Shown here: piece by piece, positions 20,621 through 29,897 of the stretch
Layout of the letters: each line of letters opens with the position of its first letter
Position numbering within the stretch: the first letter of the stretch is position 1
Source of the DNA: Polaribacter haliotis
Lineage (GTDB): Bacteria > Bacteroidota > Bacteroidia > Flavobacteriales > Flavobacteriaceae
Assembly (NCBI RefSeq): GCF_014784055.1
Contig: NZ_CP061813.1
Coordinates: 3,110,001-3,174,000 of the forward strand
Length of the DNA: 64,000 nt
Direction: 5' to 3'
Notes under the pieces: generated by a model
What the model was told of the DNA's origin: nothing
The model's database searches: none
The model's input: only the letters and a program-made list of their open reading frames with translations
Made by a program: the position numbers and the translations under genes

Positions 20621-21721
20621 TTACAACATTTTTTGTTGTTTTTTATAAAAAGAATCGGCTTGCAATTTCATTAAATCGCGAGCCATTTTTTGTTTATAAG
20701 CATATATTTCTTCCTCTGTTGCAATATCTTCATACACTTTTTTGTTAACAGCAATGTCTGCTTGTAATAATTGGTTTCTTTGGTCTACTTGTTGTTTTAC
20801 CCAAGTTTTTATAGCAGATTCATTATCTTCTAATTTAAAATCATATTCGCCTTTTGGTGAAATTAATTTAGCAAAAATTGGTGATGTTTCTATCGCTAAA
20901 AACAATAAGAAAATAAAGAAAGATGGCAACCAGGGTAATTTGCCTAAAGCATTAATTCTTGCCATTAATCCATCGAAATTTGCAATAATGGGCTGTGTTT
21001 TACTTTCGTAGTTTTTTTGGTTTTCTATTAAAGTAGCAATATCTGCTTCTTTGTTTTTAATTTTTTCTGCGTTTTCTTTTTTCAAATTATTTAAAGCCAA
21101 TAAAGAAGCGTCGTGTTTGTCTCGTTTTTCTTTATAAACAGGTCCTTTACCTAATAATTTTGTTCCTTTTCTGCCTTCAGCTTCTGCGATGTATATTTCA
21201 TATAAAGCATTTGTTTTTGCTTCTTGGGTATTAATTTCTTGTTTTAAGTCTTCAATTTCTGAATTTATGCTTGCAATTTCTGGCGTAAATTGTTCAGCAA
21301 TTTGAGTTTTATTTTCTAAGGTCATTTGGTTTTTCTCTGTCAATAAAACCTGATTTATTTCCTTCTCAAACAATTTTAATTCTAAAGGTTTAGAAATTAC
21401 AATCGCAATAATAACAGCCAATAAAATTCTTGGAGAAGCTTGCAGGAATTCTTTCCATTTAGAATCCGATTTTTTTATTGTGGAAACTATAAATCTGTCT
21501 AGATTAAATATTAACAATCCCCAAATTAATCCAAAGAAAATAGAAGCAAAAATAGTGTCGAAAACTGTAAAAAGCGCATAACTTCCAGCAATGGTTGCCA
21601 TAACTGCAGTAAAAAATACAGTGGCTCCAATACCTGCATATTTGTTTTGTTCTCCATTAGAACAGTTTTCAATTAGGTTTTTATCGACTCCAGAACAGGT
21701 GATGAAGAAATTTTTAAGCAC
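20621..21721 (-). CDS. DUF4407 domain membrane protein
   Basis: A 366-residue protein of the DUF4407 family, function unknown. Membrane segments lie near the N-terminus (about 33-75 and 93-110) and at about 260-275. A long charged coiled coil (about 125-245) separates them, and a second helical charged region forms the C-terminus. The start is a GTG; no ATG offers a complete N-terminus. N-terminal cysteines C9 and C20 precede the first membrane segment. Single-gene transcript, with a hairpin upstream that ends neighbouring transcription. Confidence 0.75.
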   Translation of the reverse strand: MLKNFFITCSGVDKNLIENCSNGEQNKYAGIGATVFFTAVMATIAGSYALFTVFDTIFASIFFGLIWGLLIFNLDRFIVSTIKKSDSKWKEFLQASPRILLAVIIAIVISKPLELKLFEKEINQVLLTEKNQMTLENKTQIAEQFTPEIASINSEIEDLKQEINTQEAKTNALYEIYIAEAEGRKGTKLLGKGPVYKEKRDKHDASLLALNNLKKENAEKIKNKEADIATLIENQKNYESKTQPIIANFDGLMARINALGKLPWLPSFFIFLLFLAIETSPIFAKLISPKGEYDFKLEDNESAIKTWVKQQVDQRNQLLQADIAVNKKVYEDIATEEEIYAYKQKMARDLMKLQADSFYKKQQKML

Positions 21722-21777
21722 AGGTTATAGTTTTAAATATAGAAGTACAACGTATTAAAACAGAATTTGTTACATAA

Positions 21778-21802
21778 AAAAACCTCGAATTTCGAGGTTT
21801 TT
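21778..21802. terminator. Intrinsic terminator hairpin
   Basis: AAAACCTCG and CGAGGTTTT pair around a short A/T loop, with A and T runs on the two sides. It lies between the pseudogene remnant and the DUF4407 gene. On the minus strand it would end transcription of the remnant. Confidence 0.8.
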
Positions 21803-21823
21803 GATATTTTATAGAGAAAATAA

Positions 21824-22069
21824 TTATTTGATTGTTTTTACACCATTAGAATTAATAATTAGATTCATATTCTCATCTGAAGAACCACTAATTCCTTTCC
21901 ATTTGGTTTTTTTGAAGCTTTTTATGTCAAATACACCATCTTTTTACATAAATATTAAGTGAAAACCTTTTCCTGAATTACTTGGATTAACTTCGTTTAA
22001 GCCTTTTTTGTTAACTAATTGCGGAATATTTTTATTTAGAGTAAACTTCAAGGTCTTACAATTGCAACC
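21824..22069 (-). pseudogene. C-terminal remnant of a degraded gene
   Basis: One minus-strand frame reads as ordinary protein from about 22069 to a stop at 21824-21826, interrupted by a single in-frame TAA at 21944-21946. Before the stop it reads CKTLKFTLNKNIPQLVN, later GLNEVNPSNSGKGFHLIF. After it comes KDGVFDIKSFKKTKWKG and finally NLIINSNGVKTIK. The 5' part is missing: the frame is closed by TAG at 22070-22072. Composition and the clean terminator just downstream suggest a formerly functional gene that lost its front and gained a nonsense mutation. I do not recognise the family. Confidence 0.55.
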
Positions 22070-22136
22070 CTATAAACATTTCATGCTACATTTTATTATA
22101 TTTGTTGAATTACAAAAGAAAAACGAAAGAAATAAA

Positions 22137-22763
22137 ATGAGAAATAAATTAATTCTACTAGCAGGAATCATTCTATTTACATCTTGTGCAACAAACAAGT
22201 TCAAAGAAAAATGGCTAGAAAAAGAAGCACCAGCAACTTTTAAAGCAAGATTTGAAACAACGCAAGGTAATTTCGATATTGAAGCAAACAGAGAATGGTC
22301 GCCAAAAGGTGTAGATCGTTTGTATCAATTAATTAAATACGGCTATTATAACGATGTTGCGATTTATAGAGTGGTGCCAAATTTTGTGGCTCAATTTGGT
22401 ATTCATAATGACTCTCTAATCAATAAAAGTTGGCAAAAAGGAATTGAAGATGAACCTGTAATTATAAAAAACGATTCTATGACTATTTCTTTTGCTAGAG
22501 GAGGAGTAAATACGAGATCGAATCAGATTTTTATCAATTTAAAGGAAAATCATAGATTAGATAAATTGGCATATTCTGGTGTAACTGGTTTTCCTGTCGT
22601 TGCAAAAGTAATTGCTGGCCAAGAAAATGTTTTAAAGTTTTACGATGGTTATGGAGACAAATTAGGAAGACAACAAGGCAAAATCAATAAATTGGGTAAT
22701 GTCTTTTTAAGAGAAAAATATCCAAAGGTAGATTATATAAAAAAGGCTTATTTTATAAAATAA
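22137..22763 (+). CDS. Lipoprotein peptidyl-prolyl isomerase, cyclophilin type
   Basis: A 208-residue cyclophilin-fold prolyl isomerase, probably assisting folding in the periplasm. I start at the ATG at 22137, because it opens a proper lipoprotein signal (MRNKLILLAGIILFTSC, lipidated C17). The open frame reaches back 43 codons, but that part lies over the opposite-strand pseudogene and is not protein-like. Cyclophilin features: ARFETTQGNFDIE (first strand), YNDVAIYRVVPNFVAQFG and SFARGGVNTRSNQIFINL. Residues around the active-site arginine are conserved (YRVVPNF). Confidence 0.85.
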   Translation: MRNKLILLAGIILFTSCATNKFKEKWLEKEAPATFKARFETTQGNFDIEANREWSPKGVDRLYQLIKYGYYNDVAIYRVVPNFVAQFGIHNDSLINKSWQKGIEDEPVIIKNDSMTISFARGGVNTRSNQIFINLKENHRLDKLAYSGVTGFPVVAKVIAGQENVLKFYDGYGDKLGRQQGKINKLGNVFLREKYPKVDYIKKAYFIK

Positions 22764-22767
22764 GCCT
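22744..22767. terminator. Palindrome overlapping the cyclophilin stop codon
   Basis: A 24-base perfect palindrome (AGGCTTATTTTA and its complement) includes the stop codon of the cyclophilin gene. A T-run follows it only on the minus strand, so it is a better terminator for the leftward peptidase genes. Confidence 0.65.
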
Positions 22768-22771
22768 AAAA

Positions 22772-22843
22772 TGTCTTTTCGAGAGTAATTAATAACTCTT
22801 TTAAGACTAGATAAATTAGTTTACAATTTCTCTCAAAAAGACA
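22772..22843. other. Long-range inverted repeat between convergent genes
   Basis: TGTCTTTTCGAGAG (22772-22785) pairs with CTCTCAAAAAGACA (22830-22843) around a 44-base loop. It lies between the convergent cyclophilin and M1 peptidase genes and probably forms part of the 3' ends of their transcripts. Confidence 0.5.
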
Positions 22844-22853
22844 AATAAATAAT

Positions 22854-24494
22854 TTATTTATTTTTTGTATAAATATAAAAATTAGGATCTGTTTTAAAAT
22901 CGTTCTTTGTTGATTTTAAACTCCTTTTTTTCCAATTGGAAGTAGGTTCTAACCATTCTTCCTTATTATTAATTGTAACTTTTATTGGCATTTTAAAACC
23001 ATCTACAACATCAATCCATCTGTAATTTAAATTATTATTTTTTATAGAATATTCTAATTTAGGAATTCTTATATCTCTTAAATATTGATTGAAAAATGGT
23101 GTTAAATCCATTCCTGTTTCTTTGCTTAAAAAAGCCTCAATTTGTTGTGTGGTAACTGTTTGATGGTAGAATACTTTGTTCATTTTTCTTAGAATCATTC
23201 TCCATTTTTCATCATTATCAACCAATTGTCTTAAAGTATGTAATAAATTTCCACCTTTTGGATACATATCTCCAGAACCACCACTATTTACAAGATAATC
23301 TCCAATAATTGGGCGTTTATTTCCAATTCCATTTCTTGTACCAATTACATATTCCGACGATGCTTTTTTACCATAATAATAGTCTAAAAACAAACTTTCG
23401 GAGTAGTTGGTAAAACTCTCATGAACCCACATATCTGCAATGTCTACATAAGTTATATTGTTCGCAAACCATTCATGGCCAGATTCGTGTATAATTATAA
23501 AATCGAACTTTAAACCCCAACCAGTTCCAGATAAATCTCTTCCTAAATATCCTTGCATAAATTTATTTCCATATGTAACAGAACTTTGGTGTTCCATCCC
23601 TAAGTATGGCACTTCTACCAATTTGTAACCATCTTCATAAAAAGGATAAGGCCCAAACCAATGTTCGAAAGCTTTCATCATTTTTGGAGCTTCTTTAAAA
23701 TGTTCTTTTGCTTTCTCTAGATTGTCTTTTAATACATAATAATCCATATCTAAAGGTCCTTTTTCCCCATAAAAAACTTCAGAAAAATGAGCATAATCGC
23801 CAATATTAATATTTACTCCATAATTATTAATTGGATTGTCTACATACCAATTGTATGTTTTTGTAGCCCCATTATCTACAACACTTTCTAATCTTCCATT
23901 AGAAATATCTGTTAAATTTTCAGGTACAGTAACACTAATTCGCATGTTCTCCACTTCGTCATACATATGGTCTTTACAAGGCCACCAAACACTTGCGCCC
24001 AAACCTTGACAAGAAGTTGCTACAAAATGATTTCCGTTTTTATCTTTTTTCCAAGAAAAACCTCCATCCCAAGGAGCTCTAATTGCTTCTTTTGGGTTTC
24101 CTTTATAATAAACTACTATACTTTCTGTTCTACCAATTTGTTGCTTTTTTAGAAGTTGAACAAAATGAGCATTTCCATTATGAATAACTTCTAATTCTTT
24201 ATCATCTTGTGTAACTTTAGTAATTTTTAAAGGTTCTTGTAAATCGATTTGCAATGTTTGATATTCATTTAAAACGGTATATTTAATCGTATTTTTTCCT
24301 GAAATAAATTTATCATCAGGTTTTACTTCTACATCTAAATGATAATAGGTTAAATCCCACCAAATTCTTTCTGGAGTTATGGAACCTCTAAGTGTATCTT
24401 GTTTTGTAAACTTGCTTCTTTCGCTAAGCAATCCTTGTGCTTTTGCAGATGAGAATCCTAAGAAAAGGAATATTATTAAAACTGTATTTTTCAT
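22854..24494 (-). CDS. M1-family metallopeptidase, exported
   Basis: A 546-residue zinc aminopeptidase of the M1 (aminopeptidase N/leukotriene A4 hydrolase) family with a signal peptide (cleavage near AKAQG, residues 17-21). The zinc site is HESGH (H336, E337, H340) with the third ligand E359 in WVHESF. The upstream exopeptidase loop reads GMEHQS instead of the classical GAMEN. It lacks the long C-terminal helical domain of E. coli PepN, as is usual for small secreted Bacteroidota M1 enzymes. The gene directly abuts the upstream DPP-IV gene, so the two are co-transcribed. Confidence 0.9.
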   Translation of the reverse strand: MKNTVLIIFLFLGFSSAKAQGLLSERSKFTKQDTLRGSITPERIWWDLTYYHLDVEVKPDDKFISGKNTIKYTVLNEYQTLQIDLQEPLKITKVTQDDKELEVIHNGNAHFVQLLKKQQIGRTESIVVYYKGNPKEAIRAPWDGGFSWKKDKNGNHFVATSCQGLGASVWWPCKDHMYDEVENMRISVTVPENLTDISNGRLESVVDNGATKTYNWYVDNPINNYGVNINIGDYAHFSEVFYGEKGPLDMDYYVLKDNLEKAKEHFKEAPKMMKAFEHWFGPYPFYEDGYKLVEVPYLGMEHQSSVTYGNKFMQGYLGRDLSGTGWGLKFDFIIIHESGHEWFANNITYVDIADMWVHESFTNYSESLFLDYYYGKKASSEYVIGTRNGIGNKRPIIGDYLVNSGGSGDMYPKGGNLLHTLRQLVDNDEKWRMILRKMNKVFYHQTVTTQQIEAFLSKETGMDLTPFFNQYLRDIRIPKLEYSIKNNNLNYRWIDVVDGFKMPIKVTINNKEEWLEPTSNWKKRSLKSTKNDFKTDPNFYIYTKNK

Positions 24495-26810
24495 TTATTT
24501 TAGTTTGAAGTCTTTGGCTGGTTTTGCATTTAAAAGATGTGTAACGAAATAATCCCAACGTTTTCTTGTCATATATTTTGTCATGTCTCCATATCCATGT
24601 CTTTTATTTGGAAATAAAATCATATCGAAATCTTTATTCGCTCTAATTAATGCCTCTACAACCAACATTGTGTTAGAAGGAGGTACATTGTTATCCATAG
24701 CACCATGTGTTATTAATAATTTTCCTTTTAAATCTTTTGCAATTAATTGGTTTGCTTGATTATCGTAATTTGTTGTACCTTTCTTATTGCCTTCTACCAA
24801 AAGTCCTTGCCATTTTTCACCCCAATCTGCTTCGTAATTTCTGTTATCGTGGTTTCCTGCACCTGAAACTGCAACATCATAAAATTCTGGATATGCAAAA
24901 ACAGCTCTTGTAGATGCAAAGCCTCCACCTGAATGTCCCCAAATTCCAACACGATCAATATCCATTCCTTTATATTTTTGCGCTAATTGTTTAATAGCGG
25001 TAATATTATCTGGCAAACCATTATCGCCCATGTTTCCATAATAAGCATCATGAAAAGATTTAGAACGCATTGGAGTACCCATTGCATCTACAGCAACAAC
25101 AGCGAAACCAAGTTCTGCTACTGCTTGAAAGTCACTCCAAACAGCTCTAAAACCATAATTTCCAACACTTCCAGATTGTGGTCCTGGATAAATATAATTT
25201 AAAACAGGGTATTTTTTATTTTCATCATAATTACTAGGTAAAAACAGAACTCCATAAATAGCTGTTTTTTTGTCCCTTGCTTTTACAGAAAATTCAATTG
25301 GTTTTTGCCAATTATTTGCTTTTAATTCAGAAATATCTGCAGTTTCTAAATCCATGATTTTTTCTCCATTTCCATCTCTTAAAACAGAAACTGGTGGAGT
25401 AGTGGTTGTAGAATATGTGTCTACTAATATAGAATAATCTTCAGAAAAAGTTACAGAATGTGTTCCTTTAGAAGGTGTTAAGTTGGTAAGATTTGTTCCG
25501 TCGAAATTTACTTTGTAAAAGTAATTATGGTAAGGATTTCCTTCTTCTTTTCCACCAGCTGAAAAATAAATTTGTCTATTTTCTTCATCAATATTTTTAA
25601 CTTGTTTTACGAGCCAATTTCCAGTGGTAATTTGGTTTTTTAATTTTTTTGTTGCTAAATCATACAAATAAATATGACCCCAATTTGTTTTTTCTGAATA
25701 CCAAATAAATTCGTTAGAATCGAATAAAACTTTCCAATTTTCTGTATTAACACCAGATTCGTAATATGTATCTACTACTTCTTTGTGAATAGATTTTACA
25801 TTTCCAGAATTTGCATCTGCAATTTGTAAATGTGCAATTTTATGATCTCTAGAACCAGAAACAAAAGCAAATTTTGTTCCTTCTTTATTCCATTGAGCAT
25901 CTAATAAAGTATTGTCCCAATCCGCAATATGGTCTGTAGTAGAACCTCTTTGGAAATCTTTATCCATTTTTAAACGAACCGTTTTTGGTTTTTTACCTAA
26001 ATGAATTATTACTCTTTCGATTGTAAAAATTTTCTCATCTCCAGGAAGTGGGTGTTTCCATGCCTCTAATCTTGGATGCCCAACATTTGTAGAGGTTAAA
26101 TACATCATTCCAACATCTCTTGCATCTTGTTGAAACGTAGCAATTTTATCAGAATTTGGAGACCATTTTAGTACAGCACCATCACTTTTAACCCAACCAG
26201 CATTGTTGATAGCATATCCATAATCTTCTTTACCATCGAAAGTAATTTGTGTTTTTTTATTAGTCTCTAAATTACGAATCCAAAGATTATTATTATCGAT
26301 AAAAGCTACTAATTTCCCATTTGGAGATACATGTTCATTTCTGCCTGCTTTATTTTTTTTTGATGCTGTTTTAGATATAGTATTATCATCTAAATTGTAA
26401 GAATATTGTTCTCTATTTGCAGAAAATAATATCGTTTTTGAATCATTAGAAATAGAAACTCCATAAATTGGTAAATAGTCTGATTTTATTTCCTTATCGA
26501 ATTCTTTAGAAAGTAAATTGGCTAATTTTTTATGATCGAAAGCATCTTCTTTCGTTTTAGAGTCTGTATTTACCAGTACAAATCTTTTTCCATCTTTATT
26601 CGTAGTAGCATATAATACTGAATTTTTTCCAACAAAAGACCCCCCAGAAACTTGATTGTATACAAGACTGTATAAACTCCTGTCCATATGTTTTGCAGCA
26701 GCTTCATATTCTGCTATTGTAAATTCTTTTTGTTTTTTTTCTTTTGTGCAGTTAAATATTAAAAGCGACAAGCAAGTTGCAACTGTAATTTTTAAAACTT
26801 TTATTTTCAT
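24495..26810 (-). CDS. Dipeptidyl peptidase IV-type S9 peptidase, lipoprotein
   Basis: A 771-residue prolyl oligopeptidase-family serine peptidase that should release Xaa-Pro/Ala dipeptides from peptide N-termini. I start at the ATG at 26810, since it opens a lipoprotein signal ending LLIFNC; a longer frame with 29 extra residues has no such signal. The beta-propeller (about 45-500) contains DARDVGMMYLTSTN. The hydrolase domain has nucleophile Ser in GIWGHSGGGF, Asp in HGAMDNNVPP and His in KRHGYGD. It forms one operon with the M1 peptidase and probably the M20 dipeptidase 11 bases upstream. Confidence 0.9.
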   Translation of the reverse strand: MKIKVLKITVATCLSLLIFNCTKEKKQKEFTIAEYEAAAKHMDRSLYSLVYNQVSGGSFVGKNSVLYATTNKDGKRFVLVNTDSKTKEDAFDHKKLANLLSKEFDKEIKSDYLPIYGVSISNDSKTILFSANREQYSYNLDDNTISKTASKKNKAGRNEHVSPNGKLVAFIDNNNLWIRNLETNKKTQITFDGKEDYGYAINNAGWVKSDGAVLKWSPNSDKIATFQQDARDVGMMYLTSTNVGHPRLEAWKHPLPGDEKIFTIERVIIHLGKKPKTVRLKMDKDFQRGSTTDHIADWDNTLLDAQWNKEGTKFAFVSGSRDHKIAHLQIADANSGNVKSIHKEVVDTYYESGVNTENWKVLFDSNEFIWYSEKTNWGHIYLYDLATKKLKNQITTGNWLVKQVKNIDEENRQIYFSAGGKEEGNPYHNYFYKVNFDGTNLTNLTPSKGTHSVTFSEDYSILVDTYSTTTTPPVSVLRDGNGEKIMDLETADISELKANNWQKPIEFSVKARDKKTAIYGVLFLPSNYDENKKYPVLNYIYPGPQSGSVGNYGFRAVWSDFQAVAELGFAVVAVDAMGTPMRSKSFHDAYYGNMGDNGLPDNITAIKQLAQKYKGMDIDRVGIWGHSGGGFASTRAVFAYPEFYDVAVSGAGNHDNRNYEADWGEKWQGLLVEGNKKGTTNYDNQANQLIAKDLKGKLLITHGAMDNNVPPSNTMLVVEALIRANKDFDMILFPNKRHGYGDMTKYMTRKRWDYFVTHLLNAKPAKDFKLK

Positions 26811-26821
26811 ATATGTTAATT

Positions 26822-28222
26822 TTATTGTTGTTGGTGTAGGTCTGTAAAGTAAGTATAAAAGTAAGGAATTGTTTCGATACCTTTTAAGTAATTCCAAACA
26901 CCAAAATGCTCGTTTGGAGAATGAATAGCATCCGAATTTAAACCAAAGCCCATTAAAATAGTTTTACTTTTTAATTCTTGTTCGAAAAGCGCAACAATAG
27001 GTATACTTCCTCCACTTCTTTGTGGAATTGGTGTTTTACCAAAAGTGGTTTCGTATGCTTTGCTAGCAGCTTGATATGCGATATTATCTATAGGAGTAAC
27101 ATAACCTTGCCCTCCATGATGTGGAGTTACTTTTACAGAAACCGCTTTCGGAGCAATACTCTCGAAATGATTTTTGAATAATTCGGTAATTTCTTTCCAA
27201 TCTTGATTTGGAACCAAACGCATCGAAATTTTAGCGTAAGCTTTGCTTGCAATTACTGTTTTTGCGCCTTCACCAATATACCCTCCCCAAATTCCATTTA
27301 CATCTAAAGTTGGTCTTATAGCGTTTCTTTCGTTTGTAGAATATCCTTCTTCTCCATAAACATCTCCAATTGCAATAGATTTTTTATAGTTCTCCAAAGA
27401 AAATGGTGCTTTTGACATTTCTGCTCTTTCCTCGGTTGATAAATCTTCAACATTATCATAAAAACCAGGAATTGTAATACGATTGTTTTCATCATGCAAA
27501 GAAGCAATCATTTTTGTTAAAATATTAATTGGATTTGCAACTGCACCACCATACAAACCAGAATGTAAATCTCTATTTGGTCCTGTAACTTCCACTTCCA
27601 CATAACTTAAACCACGTAAACCTGTAGTTATGGACGGAATGTCGTTAGCAATCATTCCTGTATCTGAAATTAAAATAACATCATTGGCTAATTTTTCTTT
27701 ATTTCTTGGAACAAACCAAGCCAAACTTTCAGAACCTACTTCTTCTTCACCTTCAATCATAAATTTTACGTTGCAAGGTAAGTTTCCAGTAGAAGTCATA
27801 TACTCCAAGGCTTTAACGTGCATATACATTTGTCCTTTATCATCACAAGAACCTCTTGCGAAAATGGCTCCTTCAGGATGAATTTCTGTTTTCTTAATTA
27901 CAGGCTCAAAAGGTGGAGAACTCCAAAGTTCTATTGGGTCTGCTGGTTGCACATCATAATGTCCATAAACTAATATTGTAGGTAAATCTTTATCGATAAT
28001 TTTTTCTCCATAGATTATTGGATAGCCTGGTGTTTCACACATTTCAACTTGGTCGCAACCTGCTTTTTTTAAGCTTTCTAAAACAAAATCTGCTGTATTT
28101 AACACATCTTTTTTGTATGCTTTATCTGCACTAATAGATGGAATTTTTAATAAATCGACTAATTCATCTAAAAAGCGTTGTTTGTTATTTTTTATATAGG
28201 AATTTATAGAATTCATGAGCAT
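26822..28222 (-). CDS. M20-family dipeptidase
   Basis: A 466-residue cytoplasmic metallopeptidase of the carnosinase/CNDP-like M20 group. Metal and catalytic residues are visible: H88 and D90 in VYGHYDVQPAD, D127 in SCDDKGQ, and the glutamates in IEGEEEVGS (about 158-161). A late H lies in AIHSPNEHFG. The frame offers two starts two codons apart (ATG CTC ATG); either is possible. There is no signal peptide, so it probably hydrolyses dipeptides after uptake. It is first in a leftward block ahead of the DPP-IV and M1 genes, which act outside. Confidence 0.9.
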   Translation of the reverse strand: MLMNSINSYIKNNKQRFLDELVDLLKIPSISADKAYKKDVLNTADFVLESLKKAGCDQVEMCETPGYPIIYGEKIIDKDLPTILVYGHYDVQPADPIELWSSPPFEPVIKKTEIHPEGAIFARGSCDDKGQMYMHVKALEYMTSTGNLPCNVKFMIEGEEEVGSESLAWFVPRNKEKLANDVILISDTGMIANDIPSITTGLRGLSYVEVEVTGPNRDLHSGLYGGAVANPINILTKMIASLHDENNRITIPGFYDNVEDLSTEERAEMSKAPFSLENYKKSIAIGDVYGEEGYSTNERNAIRPTLDVNGIWGGYIGEGAKTVIASKAYAKISMRLVPNQDWKEITELFKNHFESIAPKAVSVKVTPHHGGQGYVTPIDNIAYQAASKAYETTFGKTPIPQRSGGSIPIVALFEQELKSKTILMGFGLNSDAIHSPNEHFGVWNYLKGIETIPYFYTYFTDLHQQQ

Positions 28223-28266
28223 TTGTTTTATTTAACTCAAAAATATAAAAATTATAATGAACAAGT

Positions 28267-28295
28267 TTGTAGTTTCTAAGGATTGTTTATATTTG
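28267..28295 (+). promoter_or_regulatory. Bacteroidota-type promoter of the tRNA-Leu gene
   Basis: TTG at 28267-28269, an 18-base spacer, then TATATTTG at 28288-28295. This matches the TTG-N17-23-TAnnTTTG promoter known for Bacteroidota. The tRNA begins 25 bases further on. Confidence 0.8.
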
Positions 28296-28319
28296 CATCC
28301 CGAAATCTTCGGAAAAGTT

Positions 28320-28401
28320 GCAGGCGTGGTGGAATTGGTAGACACGCTAGACTTAGGATCTAGTGCCGCGAGGTGTGAGAGTTCGAGTCTCTCCGCCTGT
28401 A
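28320..28401 (+). tRNA. tRNA-Leu(UAG)
   Basis: A complete leucine tRNA. The acceptor stem pairs 28320-28326 with 28394-28400 (one G-U). The anticodon stem 28347-28351 / 28359-28363 encloses a seven-base loop with anticodon TAG at 28354-28356. A leucine-type variable arm and the GTTCGAGTC T-loop follow. The 3' CCA is not encoded. It reads CUA-type leucine codons. Confidence 0.95.
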
Positions 28402-28408
28402 CAATATG

Positions 28409-28434
28409 AAAGCTGAAGTGAAAACTTCAGCTTT
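28409..28434 (+). terminator. Terminator of the tRNA-Leu transcript
   Basis: Eleven-base arms (28409-28419, 28424-28434) around a GAAA-type tetraloop, followed by a T-run. Confidence 0.92.
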
Positions 28435-28461
28435 TTTTATTTTTAATTAATTTTTATTTTC

Positions 28462-29439
28462 ATGAAATTACATCCATTAAAATTTTCGCCAGTATTTAGT
28501 TATAGATTGTGGGGTGGAGAAAAATTGAAAACAGTTTTAAATAAAGAATATTCAGAAAATAATATTGGAGAATCTTGGGAAATTTCTGATGTGGAAAATA
28601 GTGAAACAGTAGTTTCTGAAGGGCCTTTTACGGGCAAAACCTTAAGAAATCTAATTAAGGAATTTAAAGGAGATTTCTTAGGAAATAAAGTTTACCAACA
28701 ATTCGGGACAGAATTTCCTTTATTGATAAAATTTATTGATGCAAAAACACCTTTGTCTATTCAAGTGCATCCAAGTAACGAAATTGCTAAAGAACGACAC
28801 AATTCATTTGGAAAAAATGAAATGTGGTATGTAATGGAAGCTGATGAAGACGCAGAACTTATTGTTGGTTTTGATAAAGAATTAGATAAAGAAGGATATA
28901 AAAAACATTTAGATGAAGGTTCTATTTTAGAAGTTTTACACCATGAAAAAGTTTCTGAAGGTGATACTTTTTATATTCCTACAGGAAGAGTGCATGCCAT
29001 TGGAGCAGGCGTTTTATTGGCGGAAATTCAGCAAACCTCAGATATTACATACCGAATTTACGATTATGATAGAGTAGATGCTAAAACTGGTAAATTAAGA
29101 GATTTACATAACGATTTAGCTATAGATGTTATCGATTTTAAATCTCATAAAGAGTATAAGACTTATTACGAAACAGCATCGAATATTTCTAATGAATTAG
29201 TGCATTCGCCTTACTTTAAAACAAATATTTTAATTGTCGAAAATACAATTACAAAAGACTTCTCAAATTTAGATTCTTTTGTAATTTATATTTGTGTAGA
29301 TGGATCTCTTGAACTAAAATTCGATAACGAAATTTATCAACTTAAAAAAGGAGAAACAATTTTATTACCTGCTTCCATAGATAAAATAGAGTTAAATACA
29401 GTATCTAAAAACAGCAAGATTTTAGAAGTTTATCTATAA
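28462..29439 (+). CDS. manA: Mannose-6-phosphate isomerase, class I short type
   Basis: A 325-residue zinc cupin enzyme interconverting fructose-6-phosphate and mannose-6-phosphate, feeding GDP-mannose and fucose synthesis. The metal-binding box IQVHPSN lies near residues 100-106, with a second histidine in GRVHAIGAG near 177-185. ISDVENSETVVSEGPFTGKTL and the DITYRIYDYDR segment fit the family. The length fits the short bacterial type (about 310-330 residues). Transcribed alone, behind the tRNA terminator. Confidence 0.92.
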   Translation: MKLHPLKFSPVFSYRLWGGEKLKTVLNKEYSENNIGESWEISDVENSETVVSEGPFTGKTLRNLIKEFKGDFLGNKVYQQFGTEFPLLIKFIDAKTPLSIQVHPSNEIAKERHNSFGKNEMWYVMEADEDAELIVGFDKELDKEGYKKHLDEGSILEVLHHEKVSEGDTFYIPTGRVHAIGAGVLLAEIQQTSDITYRIYDYDRVDAKTGKLRDLHNDLAIDVIDFKSHKEYKTYYETASNISNELVHSPYFKTNILIVENTITKDFSNLDSFVIYICVDGSLELKFDNEIYQLKKGETILLPASIDKIELNTVSKNSKILEVYL

Positions 29440-29880
29440 TTACTTCATAGGAATAATCTCGAAATCTTCAGTTTTTTCAGCTGATAAAAATAAGCTTTCA
29501 GTTTCTTTTGGTGGTACTGTAAGTTTTCTTTTTGTTAAATCTATCCAAGCTCCATAGACTTTAATTATTGCAGATAACTTCCCAGCTTCATTAAAAACTT
29601 CGTGCACTAATTTCCAACGTTCGTTATTTTCGGAAATACCACATAATTTTAAATTTACAGTAATATTTTCTCCTAAATGAATTTCTTTTCGGAACGAAGT
29701 TTCTTCAGTAAATAGAATTGGACCAATATTGTGCTTTGTAAATTCTTCGATAGAAAAATTATGTGCTGCAAAAAAACGGACACGAACTTCTGCAGCATAA
29801 TCATTATAAGCTGTATGGCGCATGTGTCTGTTAGGGTCGAAATCCGACCATTTTGTAGCAAATTCAATTTTAAAATTCAT
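29440..29880 (-). CDS. Hotdog-fold acyl-CoA thioesterase
   Basis: A 146-residue 4-hydroxybenzoyl-CoA thioesterase-type hotdog protein. The N-terminal WSDFDPNRHMRHTAYNDYA resembles the YbgC/FatM-type box in which an aspartate near residue 15 (normally YxDxD.NGHV) serves catalysis. The rest is the expected five-strand pattern (ITVNLKLCGI). It should hydrolyse acyl-CoA thioesters; the chain type is unknown. It abuts the end of the convergent manA gene and has a terminator hairpin upstream. Confidence 0.85.
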   Translation of the reverse strand: MNFKIEFATKWSDFDPNRHMRHTAYNDYAAEVRVRFFAAHNFSIEEFTKHNIGPILFTEETSFRKEIHLGENITVNLKLCGISENNERWKLVHEVFNEAGKLSAIIKVYGAWIDLTKRKLTVPPKETESLFLSAEKTEDFEIIPMK

Positions 29881-29897
29881 AGTTTGTAGTATAAAAA

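Noticed and set aside
22008..22136. 43-residue N-terminal extension of the cyclophilin
   Set aside because: It overlaps the pseudogene remnant and would bury the lipoprotein signal that begins at 22137.
26811..26897. 29-residue extension of the DPP-IV lipoprotein
   Set aside because: It overlaps the end of the M20 dipeptidase gene and destroys the lipoprotein signal.
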